NCBI RefSeq assembly: GCF_006175945.1
Contig: NZ_VAJL01000001.1
Span: 1,178,001-1,242,000, forward strand
DNA: 64,000 nucleotides
From: Chryseobacterium mulctrae
Lineage (GTDB): Bacteria; Bacteroidota; Bacteroidia; Flavobacteriales; Weeksellaceae
Reading direction: 5' to 3'
In this document: positions 1 to 8,695 of the stretch, one piece after another
How positions within the stretch are numbered: the first letter of the stretch is position 1
Layout: each line of letters opens with the position of its first letter
Program-made: the position numbers and the translations under genes
The notes under the pieces: generated by a model
The model's input: only the letters and a program-made list of their open reading frames with translations
What the model was told of the DNA's origin: nothing
Database searches by the model: none

Positions 1-1863
1 GCTTTAGCGATCGGAGTTGGAATGAATTCTCAAAGAATCATGGCAAACTCCGAATATATTAAAGAAACGGTAAGAGGAAAACAAATTCTGAATACCGAGA
101 CCCATACTGCCGGAAATACCGGAATGGACAAAGAAAGTATCTTGATGTGGAGCTACGGTCAGTTGGAAACTTTAAACCTATTTATTCCAAGATTGATGGG
201 AGGCGGAAGCCAAGAACCTGAAGGAAAAGAGATGATGGAAAAAGTACAGCAGCTTGTTCAGGATAATGTAACTTCTCAAGCCGAGTACGACCGAATTTCT
301 AAAGGATTTGGAAGCTTAACGTATTGGGGAGACCAACCGGGAACTTCCGGACCTGCTTATCAAGGTGCCATTGTTTGTTTCTTGGCACTTTTAGGATTCT
401 TTTTTGCCTCAAAAAAATACCGTTACTGGATCTTAGGTGCTACAATCCTCACCATATTATTGGCTTGGGGAAGCAACTTCATGCCGCTTTCAGACTTCTT
501 TATAGAATATGTTCCGTTTTACAGCAAATTCAGAGCGCCATCTTCTATTTTGGTTGTTGTAGAATTGTTATTTCCTTTAATTGCGATTATCGGATTATAT
601 AGATTTTTCAATAGTGAAACTTTAGAAGAAGACTACAAAAAGAAAATCCTTACGTATGTTGGAGGTGGAACTTTAGGTTTAACTTTACTTCTTATTATTT
701 TCGGAAAATCAATTTTAGGCTTTTATACCGACAACGAAAAACTGTACCTGCCTCCTTTCCTACTCGATTATTTGGTTGATGAACGTTTCAGCATGTTCAG
801 AACAGATGCCATCAAAGCATTATTATATGTTGGAATTACGGTAGCCGTTCTATTCTTTGTTTTAAAACAAAAATTAAATCAAAACATCGCTTTGGTTATT
901 ATTGGATTGGTGAGTTTATTTGATCTTTGGACGGTTAATAAGCGTTATTTAAATGACGATAATTATGTAGATAAAATCTTTGCTGAAAACCCTTTCCAAA
1001 CTGAAGGATCAGATTATTTAGCTGAAAAAGTAGGCGATAATGTCAACTTACAATCGATTTTAGCAAGTATTCCTGTGAATAAAACATTGGAAAATATTGC
1101 TGAAAATGATAAAAAACATTACAGAATTTACAATCAGGTTTTAGGAACAACCAGCGAAACCAATACTTCTTATTTCAAAGCTTCTATCGGAGGTTATCAT
1201 GCGGTGAAACTGAGAAGATATGACGATCTATTAAATAAATATATCGTACAACCCGACAGCGTAAAAACTCCAAAAATTCTGAATTTACTCAACACCAAGT
1301 ACATGATCTTTGGAAATCCGGGAGAGCCACAAGTTGTTCCGAATCCTAAAGCCAATGGAAATGCATGGTTTGTAAGTGATTTGAAATTTGTGAATACTCC
1401 AGACGAAGAAATTAAATATATCGGGGAAATCGACAGCAAAAAAACAGCTGTTATCAATGTTTCTGATAAATCATATTTTAATAACAAGCCGGTTCAGGCA
1501 GATTCTACAGCAACGATTAATCTGACAAAATATGAAGCCAATGAATTAGAGTTCAAATCTCAGTCTAAAACACCGCAATTAGCCGTTTTCTCTGAAATTT
1601 ATTATCCTCATGGCTGGAAAGTTTTTGTTGATGAAAAAGAAGTTCCATACATTAAAGCTGATTATTTATTGCGTGCAGTACACGTTCCTGCTGGAAATCA
1701 TCATATCAAAATGATTTTTGAGCCACAAGTCATCGAAACTGGAAAATGGATTTCTCTTCTTTGCTTCGGATTATTCATTGCATTGAGTGCTTTCGGAATT
1801 TATTTTATTTACCGAAAAAGAGATAAAAAACAAGTTGAAATCTCAATTGACAAATCTGTGTAA
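1..1863 (+). CDS. YfhO family membrane protein, 5' end cut by window
   Basis: The reading frame is open from base 1, so only the C-terminal part is present, about 620 codons. The visible protein has an exterior or loop region first, then hydrophobic segments around residues 115-155, 180-205, 215-240 and 270-300, a long soluble stretch, and a last membrane span near 570-595 followed by a basic tail. This layout fits the YfhO family of large multispanning bacterial membrane proteins, related in fold to GT-C glycosyltransferases and thought to act in glycosylation of cell-surface polymers. The family call is from sequence character, without a search. A glycosyltransferase lies about 450 bases downstream in the same direction, which fits a surface-glycan role but proves nothing. 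Confidence 0.75.
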   Translation, partial: ALAIGVGMNSQRIMANSEYIKETVRGKQILNTETHTAGNTGMDKESILMWSYGQLETLNLFIPRLMGGGSQEPEGKEMMEKVQQLVQDNVTSQAEYDRISKGFGSLTYWGDQPGTSGPAYQGAIVCFLALLGFFFASKKYRYWILGATILTILLAWGSNFMPLSDFFIEYVPFYSKFRAPSSILVVVELLFPLIAIIGLYRFFNSETLEEDYKKKILTYVGGGTLGLTLLLIIFGKSILGFYTDNEKLYLPPFLLDYLVDERFSMFRTDAIKALLYVGITVAVLFFVLKQKLNQNIALVIIGLVSLFDLWTVNKRYLNDDNYVDKIFAENPFQTEGSDYLAEKVGDNVNLQSILASIPVNKTLENIAENDKKHYRIYNQVLGTTSETNTSYFKASIGGYHAVKLRRYDDLLNKYIVQPDSVKTPKILNLLNTKYMIFGNPGEPQVVPNPKANGNAWFVSDLKFVNTPDEEIKYIGEIDSKKTAVINVSDKSYFNNKPVQADSTATINLTKYEANELEFKSQSKTPQLAVFSEIYYPHGWKVFVDEKEVPYIKADYLLRAVHVPAGNHHIKMIFEPQVIETGKWISLLCFGLFIALSAFGIYFIYRKRDKKQVEISIDKSV

Positions 1864-1867
1864 GTTT

Positions 1868-1907
1868 CTGTCATTCTGAACGAATCATAGCGGAGTGAAG
1901 AATCTCA
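1868..1907. repeat. Left inverted repeat of GIY-YIG cassette
   Basis: The 40-base element begins CTGTCATTCTGAA and ends GAAGAATCTC. Its reverse complement is found at 2265-2304. Its outer end TGTCATTCTGA also pairs with TCAGAATGACA at 1933-1943, so the left side can by itself form a long imperfect palindrome. Confidence 0.8.
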
Positions 1908-1937
1908 TTTTAAGTAATGATTTTTCCCAACATCAGA

Positions 1938-2264
1938 ATGACAAAAGAAAAACAATCAATGAAAACTCTTGGAACTCATAATTACTATGTCTATATTTTA
2001 ACCAATAAAATAAAGACTGTTTTGTACACAGGAGTTACCAACAATTTGAAATCCCGATTATATTGGCATCAGAATCCGGAAGCAATTGACAAAAGTTTTA
2101 CCACAAAATATAAATGTTTCTATTTAGTTTATTTTGAACAATTTGCTGATGTAGAAACTGCTATCAAAAAAGAAAAGCAGATAAAAGGTTGAACAAGAAT
2201 TAAAAAAGAGAACTTAATTAAAGAATTTAATCCTACTTGGAAATTTTTGAATGATAACGTTTAA
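1938..2264 (+). pseudogene. GIY-YIG nuclease family protein, interrupted by TGA
   Basis: The protein carries the GIY-YIG core: a YYVYIL strand, YTGVTNNL, the arginine of KSRLYWH and the catalytic-type glutamate in IKKEKQIKG. Related small nucleases of Bacteroidota continue with a tryptophan directly after the KG. Here that codon is TGA (2190-2192), one base from TGG. The same frame stays open beyond it, encoding TRIKKENLIKEFNPTW and so on, up to TAA at 2262-2264, and this resembles the normal family C-terminus. So one point change removes about 24 residues while keeping the catalytic residues. Starts are possible at 1917, 1938 or 1959; 1938 lies within the repeat end and 1959 is closest to the domain. 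It may be a dead gene, a truncated active nuclease or a sequence error. Confidence 0.75.
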
Positions 2265-2304
2265 AGAGATTCTTCATTACGCTTCGCTTCATTCAGAATG
2301 ACAG
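2265..2304. repeat. Right inverted repeat of GIY-YIG cassette
   Basis: This is the inverted partner of 1868-1907, starting AGAGATTCTTCA directly after the nuclease frame's TAA and ending CAGAATGACAG. It ends 13 bases before the start codon of the glycosyltransferase, so it forms most of that gene's leader. Confidence 0.8.
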
Positions 2305-2317
2305 TCTGCAAAATTAT

Positions 2318-3607
2318 ATGGAACAAAAGAAAATTCTTATTATCACCTATTATTGGCCACCTGCAGGTGGACCGGGAGTTCAGCGTTGGTTAAAATTCGC
2401 AAAATATCTTCCAGAATTTGGCTGGAAACCGATTATTTATACACCTGAAAACCCAAGCTACCCTTTGTTGGATGAAAGCTTAATGAATGACGTTCCTGAA
2501 GATTTGGAAATCGTAAGAACAAAAATCTGGGAGCCTTATCAATTGGCGGAAAAGCTTAATAAAAGCAATAAAAAATTCAAAGCGGGGCAATTTGATGTCG
2601 GTAACAATCAAAGCTGGAAATCTAAGCTTTCGATTTGGGTGAGAGGAAATTTTTTCATTCCCGATGCACGCATTTTTTGGGTTAATCCTTCGACTCAATT
2701 TCTTGAGCAATATTTGAAGATCAACAATATTGAGACGATCGTTACTTCAGGACCACCCCACTCGATGCATTTGATAGGTTTAAATTTAAAAAAGAAATTT
2801 CCCGATTTAAAATGGATCGCTGATTTCAGAGATCCGTGGACTGAAATTTCGTATTATAAGCATTTAAAATTAACAAAAAAATCAGATAAAAAGCATCGCC
2901 AATTGGAATCTGAAGTGTTCAAAACTGCGGATATCACTTTGGCAACAAGTTATACCGATGCAGAAAACTTCCGTAAAAATGGAGCAAATGCGTTTTGTAT
3001 TACCAATGGGTTTGATGAAACTGATGCTTCGACTTCGCTCAGCATGACAGAGAACGCTTCAAAATTCACTTTAAGCTATATCGGTGTTTTAGAACAGTTA
3101 AGAAATCCTGAAAACCTTTGGAAGGCAATCGATAATTTAGTGAAAACCAATTCAGATCTTGCAGAAAACTTCAACCTTAAATTTGTCGGAAGAATTGATG
3201 ACAAAATTTTAGAAGCTATTGAGAGATCAAGCTTAAAAGATCATATTCAGAATCTTGGTTACGTTTCGCATGATAAAGCGGTTGATGAAATGGCAAAATC
3301 TTCTCTTTTATTGATCACTAATTTTCCAAATGATTCGTCAAAAGGTATTATTCCTGGAAAAATATTTGAATACTTGGCAACAGGAAAACAAATTATTTCT
3401 TTTGGTCCAAACGAAGCTGATGTTGCAAAAATTTTAGATGAAACAAAAGCAGGAAAACATTTTGGATACAATGATTTCAAAGAAATTGAAGATTTTATTT
3501 TAGAAAAATTCGAACTGTGGAAAAATGGAAATCTTTTAGAAAATACTCAAAACATTGAGAAGTTTTCAAGAAAAAATTTAACAAAACAACTTTCTGAAAT
3601 ATTATAA
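2318..3607 (+). CDS. Glycosyltransferase family 4 (GT-B) protein
   Basis: This cytoplasmic enzyme of 429 residues probably transfers a sugar from a nucleotide donor to a surface or secreted glycan. The N-terminal half opens with a Rossmann strand (KILIITYYWPPAGGPGVQRW) typical of GT4-like enzymes. The C-terminal half has the donor-site segment IPGKIFEYLATGKQI, near residues 345-360, whose glutamate belongs to the conserved EX7E-like motif. The ATG at 2318 follows the right repeat of the GIY-YIG cassette. Residues about 235-244 (TDASTSLSMT) are encoded by bases that match an intergenic repeat family and look like an in-frame insertion in a loop after NGFDE. A hairpin terminator follows. The substrate cannot be predicted. 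Confidence 0.85.
   Translation: MEQKKILIITYYWPPAGGPGVQRWLKFAKYLPEFGWKPIIYTPENPSYPLLDESLMNDVPEDLEIVRTKIWEPYQLAEKLNKSNKKFKAGQFDVGNNQSWKSKLSIWVRGNFFIPDARIFWVNPSTQFLEQYLKINNIETIVTSGPPHSMHLIGLNLKKKFPDLKWIADFRDPWTEISYYKHLKLTKKSDKKHRQLESEVFKTADITLATSYTDAENFRKNGANAFCITNGFDETDASTSLSMTENASKFTLSYIGVLEQLRNPENLWKAIDNLVKTNSDLAENFNLKFVGRIDDKILEAIERSSLKDHIQNLGYVSHDKAVDEMAKSSLLLITNFPNDSSKGIIPGKIFEYLATGKQIISFGPNEADVAKILDETKAGKHFGYNDFKEIEDFILEKFELWKNGNLLENTQNIEKFSRKNLTKQLSEIL
3023..3050. repeat. Interspersed-repeat fragment inside a coding frame
   Basis: The bases GATGCTTCGACTTCGCTCAG continuing into CATGACAG have the look of the palindromic intergenic elements seen at 2265-2304 and 22823-22914 (TTCG..CTTCGCT..ATGACA). 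They are translated here as part of the glycosyltransferase without breaking the frame. Confidence 0.5.
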
Positions 3608-3611
3608 AATT

Positions 3612-3638
3612 ATTCCCCATCTAAAAAAGAAGGGGAAT
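3612..3638 (+). terminator. Hairpin terminator between convergent genes
   Basis: The stem ATTCCCC/GGGGAAT encloses an A-rich loop and is followed by TTTTATTT. It lies just after the glycosyltransferase stop and just before the stop of the convergent lipoprotein gene, so it can serve both strands. Confidence 0.7.
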
Positions 3639-3643
3639 TTTAT

Positions 3644-4279
3644 TTAAATCGTCCATTCATCATTGATAACGGCAATTACATAATATTTCCCTTCGAATTC
3701 TTCGAAAACAAATCGAAGCGCCTTCCAATCCATTCCGCCATATTTTTCTGAACCAGAAATGTAATTTTCTGTAAAATTAGTATTGGGATATATTTCTTTT
3801 AAATTATTAAGAGAATTTCCATTACCTAGAAACTTATCAAATGCATACTCGGATTTTGTAAAATCTTTTTTAAATACCCAGTTTTTGAGATATTGCTCAA
3901 GAGTTGCTTTATAAATTTCACCCGATCCGTCTCTGGATCCCCAAGTGAAAATAGTTTTTGTTGGCAAATATTTTTCAAAATCTGTTTTTGAGAAATGCTT
4001 ATCTTCATTTCGGTTAACAAAAGCATACATCGAAAACCTTACGCCTTTTTCAGGATGAATATAGTTGGCAAAAACATCATAATAACCAACTTTCAGTGCC
4101 TGTAAAAGTTCATCATTGGTCTTTTTCAGCGCTACTTCTTTAGAGAATGCTTCCGGCTTTGTTTCGGTTCTTTCATTTGACCTTTTCAGATTATCTGTAG
4201 AAACTGCAGGACTTTTATCTTGCTTTTTCTCACACGACAATGCTGCTAAAAGTATGAATGCTAAAAAAGTCTTTTTCAT
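3644..4279 (-). CDS. Hypothetical lipoprotein
   Basis: The 211-residue protein starts with a short basic and hydrophobic signal ending in the lipobox LAALSC, so it should be lipid-anchored at cysteine 16. A charged linker rich in Lys, Ser and Glu follows, up to about residue 45. The rest is a compact soluble domain containing aromatic segments such as GGMDWKALRFVF and ending with a beta-rich IAVINDEWTI. I do not recognise a named family. The gene is monocistronic and convergent with the glycosyltransferase. Function is unknown. Confidence 0.7.
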   Translation of the reverse strand: MKKTFLAFILLAALSCEKKQDKSPAVSTDNLKRSNERTETKPEAFSKEVALKKTNDELLQALKVGYYDVFANYIHPEKGVRFSMYAFVNRNEDKHFSKTDFEKYLPTKTIFTWGSRDGSGEIYKATLEQYLKNWVFKKDFTKSEYAFDKFLGNGNSLNNLKEIYPNTNFTENYISGSEKYGGMDWKALRFVFEEFEGKYYVIAVINDEWTI

Positions 4280-4422
4280 TATAAAATTTTCGTGAAAAGT
4301 TCAAAAGCAATGCCAGTTTTGAGTTGAAATCTTTCAATGTTATGTTAAATTAAATAGAGTTTAAAAATCAGAACCATAGTTTTTGACTTATTGTTTAGAG
4401 ACTATTGAGCCAAGCTTTTTTG

Positions 4423-4430
4423 TATTTTTG
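4423..4430 (+). promoter_or_regulatory. Candidate -7 promoter element for ypdA
   Basis: TATTTTTG fits the Bacteroidota -7 consensus TAnnTTTG. It ends only four bases before the ATG at 4435, so transcription from it would give an almost leaderless mRNA. I see no TTTG at the expected -33 distance. Confidence 0.35.
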
Positions 4431-4434
4431 TTAA

Positions 4435-5397
4435 ATGGAAATTTTAGATATTCTGATTATCGGAGCTGGACCGATTGGTCTAAACTGCGCACTCGAAGCA
4501 AAGAAAAACAACCTGAATTATTTAATTATAGAAAAAGGAACGATTGTAAACTCACTTTACAATTATCCTTTATACATGAAGTTTTTTTCGACAGCGGAAA
4601 AACTTGAAATTGCAGAAATTCCTTTTATATCGGCTGCTCCAAAACCGGGAAGACAGGAAGCTTTAGAATATTATCAGGGAATTGCGAGACAGAAAGACAT
4701 CAATATTAACCTTTACGAAAAAGTATTAAACGTTTCTAAAAGCGGAAATATTTTTGAGATTGAAACTTCCAAATCAAAATATGCAGCCAAAAATGTGATT
4801 ATCTCGACCGGGTTTTATGACATTCCGAATCTGATGAATATTCCCGGAGAAAATCTTGAGAAAGTAAAGCATTATTATACCGAACCTTATCCTTACGCAA
4901 AACAGAAAATCGTAGTTATCGGATCAAGTAATTCTTCGGTTGATGCCGCTTTGGAAACCTACAGAAAAGGAGCTGAAGTAACGATGATTATTCGAAATTC
5001 TGAGATTTCTGAAAATGTAAAATATTGGGTAAAACCAGATATTGAAAACAGGATTGCAGAAGGAAGTATTAAAGCTCATTTTAATGCTGAATTGATTGAA
5101 ATTAAAGAAAATTCTATTGTATTTAAAGACAAAAACGATGAGATTCAGGAAATTGAAAATGATTTTGTTTTGGCAATGACTGGTTATCTTCCCGATTTTG
5201 ATTTTCTTAAAAATTCCGGAATTGATTTACAAGGTGAATGTTTAAATCCTGTCTACAGTCCTGAAACAATGGAAACCAATATTGAAAATTTATATTTGGC
5301 AGGCGTTGTTTGTGGTGGAAAAGACACTCACCTTTGGTTTATCGAAAATTCAAGAATTCATGCGGAAATGATTATTCGAAACATTCTTTCAACGTAA
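4435..5397 (+). CDS. ypdA: YpdA-type bacillithiol disulfide reductase (putative)
   Basis: This 320-residue flavoprotein belongs to the YpdA/Bdr group, which uses NADPH to reduce bacillithiol disulfide in low-GC Gram-positives and many Bacteroidota. Near residues 6-14 is the FAD-binding motif IIGAGPIGL. A second dinucleotide motif, VVIGSSNSSVDAA near residues 158-171, should bind NADPH. The C-terminal FAD segment reads LYLAGVVCGG. There is no CxxC redox pair of the thioredoxin-reductase type, as expected for YpdA. The start is the first ATG after a possible -7 element. It stands as a single gene upstream of an unrelated peptidase gene. Confidence 0.85.
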   Translation: MEILDILIIGAGPIGLNCALEAKKNNLNYLIIEKGTIVNSLYNYPLYMKFFSTAEKLEIAEIPFISAAPKPGRQEALEYYQGIARQKDININLYEKVLNVSKSGNIFEIETSKSKYAAKNVIISTGFYDIPNLMNIPGENLEKVKHYYTEPYPYAKQKIVVIGSSNSSVDAALETYRKGAEVTMIIRNSEISENVKYWVKPDIENRIAEGSIKAHFNAELIEIKENSIVFKDKNDEIQEIENDFVLAMTGYLPDFDFLKNSGIDLQGECLNPVYSPETMETNIENLYLAGVVCGGKDTHLWFIENSRIHAEMIIRNILST

Positions 5398-5431
5398 TTA
5401 TTTTATTATAAGAAATATAACAATATATTCT

Positions 5432-5439
5432 TACTTTTG
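5432..5439 (+). promoter_or_regulatory. Candidate -7 promoter element for S41 peptidase
   Basis: TACTTTTG, identical to the -7 element of the first tRNA-Phe gene in this window, lies 17 bases upstream of the ATG at 5457. No clear -33 TTTG partner is seen. Confidence 0.45.
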
Positions 5440-5456
5440 AAATATTCAATTTCAAT

Positions 5457-6458
5457 ATGAAAAGAAACATCATCTTCGCCCTTCTTACCACATTTTTTTC
5501 AATTACAATTTCAGCTCAGTCGGATAGCATTCGAGTGTATGTTACCAAAGCGCTGAAAATTATGAAAAATAAATCAGTAAATAAATCAAAACTTAATTGG
5601 GATGAAATATTCGATAAAACTCTTGATGAAGCATCAAAAGCTAAAACGATAAAAGAGACTTATCCCATTATTAAAAATGCTTTAAGTTCATTAAACGATT
5701 CTCATTCTAATTTTTACCCTGAAGATGTTGTAAAAGCCTACACATTAGGATACAAAGCAACGGGTCAGGAGTTTCCGATCATTAAAAGTGAAATGCTGGA
5801 AAACAGCTATGCTTACATCAGTTTACCAGATGTTGGTTCGTTCAATAAAGATGACTGGAACTTATACATCAATACTTTTTATGCAAAAGTTAATGACTTG
5901 CAAAAACGTAAACCTAAAGGTTGGATTATTGACTTGAGAGGAAATTTCGGAGGCATGCTTTATCCGATGTATGCTGCAATTGCTCCTTTTTTAGACGATA
6001 AAAATGTAGTCGGCACAAAAGATGCAGAAGGACAAATTGAATATTACAATTACAAAGACGCTAAGTTCTATGAAGGCTCAACAGCTACACAGATGTTCCA
6101 ATTAACACAAAAACAGCCAAGATCGGTGAAAAAACCTGTAGCAATATTGGTCGATAAAGTAACGGGAAGCTCGGGAGAATTTATTACCGCTACATTTGTC
6201 GGTCAAAAAAATGTAAAAATTATTGGCACAAATACGCAAGGTTTAACTTCCGGAAACCAAGAATATAAATTATCAGACGGATCTTTCCTTGTTCTTACTA
6301 CGGGCAATGTTGTTGACAGAACAGGAAAAGAATATGCTAAAATTGGCGAAGGAATTCCTCCAAATATTATCATTGAAAAATCTACCGATAAAGCAAAAAC
6401 AAACGAAAACTATCTGAAAGAAGCGTTTAAGTATATTGATGGTAAATATAAAAATTAA
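5457..6458 (+). CDS. S41 family peptidase, exported
   Basis: The 333-residue protein has a Sec signal peptide (about residues 1-20, ending SA-Q), so it acts in the periplasm or at the cell surface. The catalytic core resembles the tail-specific protease family S41: the strand GWIIDLRGNFGG at 155-166 and the serine motif VTGSSGEF at 235-242, where the serine attacks the peptide. No PDZ domain is evident, so it is a short S41 form. The stop codon overlaps that of the convergent TonB receptor gene by about 4 bases. The natural substrate is unknown. Confidence 0.85.
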   Translation: MKRNIIFALLTTFFSITISAQSDSIRVYVTKALKIMKNKSVNKSKLNWDEIFDKTLDEASKAKTIKETYPIIKNALSSLNDSHSNFYPEDVVKAYTLGYKATGQEFPIIKSEMLENSYAYISLPDVGSFNKDDWNLYINTFYAKVNDLQKRKPKGWIIDLRGNFGGMLYPMYAAIAPFLDDKNVVGTKDAEGQIEYYNYKDAKFYEGSTATQMFQLTQKQPRSVKKPVAILVDKVTGSSGEFITATFVGQKNVKIIGTNTQGLTSGNQEYKLSDGSFLVLTTGNVVDRTGKEYAKIGEGIPPNIIIEKSTDKAKTNENYLKEAFKYIDGKYKN

Positions 6459-8484
6459 AAATCAACCTTCATCCCCAAAACAAAATTTCTTTTTGCTGCA
6501 GGATTGTAATATCGGTTTCCAAACGCATTGATATCGAAACCAGAAACATAATCTTCATTGTATAAATTCTGAATCTGAAGGTATAAATTCACTCTTGTTT
6601 TTTCAAGATCTATAGGAAATCTAAATTGAATATTTCCAACCAAGCTTGATTCCGACCAAACAGAATTTGCATCATTCAAAGGTATTTTTGAGGTATAAAA
6701 ATGAGAATAATCAACAGAAAGTTTTTTGAAAAAAGTAAAATTCAGCAAACTGTTTATCGTTGTTCTTGGAACTCCTGTTAAATCATTTCCCGAAAAATCA
6801 TTTTGATTCTGTTGATAATTTTTAAATTTAAAATCATAAAAACTTCCTGAAAACCTGAATTTCAACTGACTGAAAAAATCATTTTTAAGATCAAAATTTT
6901 TAGACTCCAACAAAACTTCAAAACCTTTCTGAACGGTTTTTCCTGAATTTACAAAATATTCTTGTCCGGCTTCGTTTTGTCTTCTTACGATTGCATCTTC
7001 GAGTCGGAAATCAAAATAACTTGCTTCTACAAAAAAGAAATTTCCAAATTGTTTTCGAACCCCAATTTCTTTGTTCCAACCAAATTCCGGACTTAGAGTT
7101 ACATTAAATTGTTGATTTGAGGAACGAATTTCTTCATTGGTGGGTGCTGAATTTCCCTTTCCTATTTTACCTCTTGCTGAAAAACCCGGTGCAAAAAGAT
7201 AAGTAAAACCAAAATTTGGAAGCCATTGATTTTTAAAATTTATTTTTCCGTTTTCCGTTCGTGGATAAACCCTTTCCCAATCGTAAGAATTTGAATTTAA
7301 ACTGATTGAAATATCAGTAAAAAGTTTTTCATCAAAATTAAATTTCTGTGAAAGGAAATAAAATCCTGAAGTATTTTTAATTTGATCAAAGTTTTGTGGA
7401 TTACCTTCAAAACCTTTGTTGTTATCATAATTTTTAATCAGAATATCATTCATTCCACCTTCGAAACCCAATCGGTAAGCTAATGAAATCTTATCCCAAT
7501 TTTTCTCATAATTAAAGTGTGTTCTCAAAGCAAAATTCTTTTCAAAACGGTTTTCAAAATTGGTAATAAAAGGATTTTCAAAATCAACATAAGAACCCTG
7601 AACTAAAATAAAATGTGAAAAATTTTGATTCAATTGATATTCGTTTGATAATCCTGCAAGAAACAGTTTATTACGAATTCCCGCATTTTGTTCTTCAGTT
7701 CCTGGAAGCGTCGCGGTCTTTGGTCTGGCTTGTTTTCTATTGATATTCATCTGTTCGAAAGTCAATCCGCCCGGAGTTTGATAATCAAGATCCGAATACA
7801 TCAGCATTCCTTTTAAAATTCCTTTTTCTGAATATTGAAAATTATCTTTTATAAAGATTTGTTTTCTCTTTACCTTCGACTGTTCACGATAAGAATCGGT
7901 TTGATAATAATTTTGAAAAACTTCCAAAAATGTTTCCCGATCTGTTTAGAAAGATCAAAACTCTGATTGAAAGTTCCATAACTTCCGATGGATAAATTTG
8001 CGGATAAATTATCTGAAGATCTTATTTTTAAAAGCAATGTTCCACCAGTTACTGCTCCATAATCGCCACTTTCCGGACCTTTATAAATTTCCATTCTGTC
8101 AATCAATTCAGGAGTGATCACATTAAAATAAGTATTTCCGGAAGCATCTGACAAAATGAAATCATCCAGATAAACTTTCACATTCCGAACTCCAAAAGGT
8201 GAGCGTAAAGTACTTCCACGAAGTGAAATTCTGTAACTTCCGGGAGAGCGTTCTTCCATTCTTGCTCCTGCAATTTGGTTGATCGATTCCAGCATTCTTT
8301 CCGGCGTATTTTGATTGAGTAAATTTTCTGAAACTACCGAAACTGATTTTGTGGAAGTTATAAAAGTCGTCGGTTTTTTATAAGCATCAATTTTTACTTC
8401 TGAAATTAGATTGACAGAATCTTTTTTCTGAGAAAATAAAAAAGTCACGGATAAGGCGGAAAGAAGAAAGTATAGTTTTGTCAT
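6455..8484 (-). pseudogene. TonB-dependent outer membrane receptor, frameshifted
   Basis: Two overlapping frames together encode one receptor of about 676 residues. The upstream part (start ATG at 8484) has a signal peptide, then a plug domain with PERMLESINQIAGARM, SLRGSTLR and RMEIYKGPESGDYGAV. The downstream part is the beta-barrel, ending in the usual aromatic residue (KVDF). The frame breaks at the run of five A's at 7926-7930 (T's on the coding strand); a sixth would join IGKHF to LEVFQNYYQTDSYREQ. The barrel begins with YREQSKVKRKQ and LDYQTPGGLT, typical of FecA-like siderophore receptors. No carboxypeptidase-like N-terminal domain is present. The ligand is unknown. A homopolymer slip, phase variation or sequencing error are all possible causes. 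Confidence 0.85.
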
Positions 8485-8568
8485 TAGACAAGGCACAGCA
8501 AAAATTGTACAGTTTAAGTCTAAACTTAAAAATTGGTATAAATATCCGTTTTCAATCATAATAAAAAA

Positions 8569-8596
8569 TTTTAACGCAAAGAGCGCAAAGATTTTT
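8569..8596. repeat. Interspersed repeat, AACGCAAAG family
   Basis: TTTTAACGCAAAGAGCGCAAAG begins the element, with a T-rich tail after it. Related copies occur at 31133-31150 and 61523-61546, always between genes. Confidence 0.65.
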
Positions 8597-8640
8597 CTAA
8601 TATGACAAAAGCGGACAATCATAAAAATTAGAATAAAAAA

Positions 8641-8675
8641 AAGCCTTGTCAAGTTTTTGAACTTTGACAAGGCTG
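8641..8675. repeat. Repeated hairpin, also terminator-like
   Basis: A stem AGCCTTGTCAA...TTGACAAGGCT with inner pairing AAGTT/AACTT and a 4-base loop is preceded by A's. It lies downstream of the MFS gene on the minus strand, where it could end transcription. An almost identical hairpin occurs at 31292-31324. Confidence 0.7.
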
Positions 8676-8695
8676 GCTTACTATTTAAATTAAAT

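Larger units (their letters stand above)
1868..2304 (+). mobile_element. GIY-YIG cassette bounded by inverted palindromic repeats
   Basis: A single small nuclease gene sits exactly between two inverted copies of a 40-base repeat (1868-1907 and 2265-2304, 33 of 40 positions matching by eye). The right copy begins directly after the TAA at 2262-2264 that would end the unbroken reading frame. A further end fragment of the repeat (bases 1932-1943) overlaps a possible start codon at 1938. The tidy boundaries suggest that the gene and repeats behave as one unit. Mobility is an inference; no target-site duplication was identified. Confidence 0.5.

Noticed and set aside
1917..1937. GIY-YIG start codon at 1917
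   Set aside because: The added residues MIFPNIR come from repeat-flanking DNA and precede the repeat end; starts at 1938 or 1959 are nearer to the domain.
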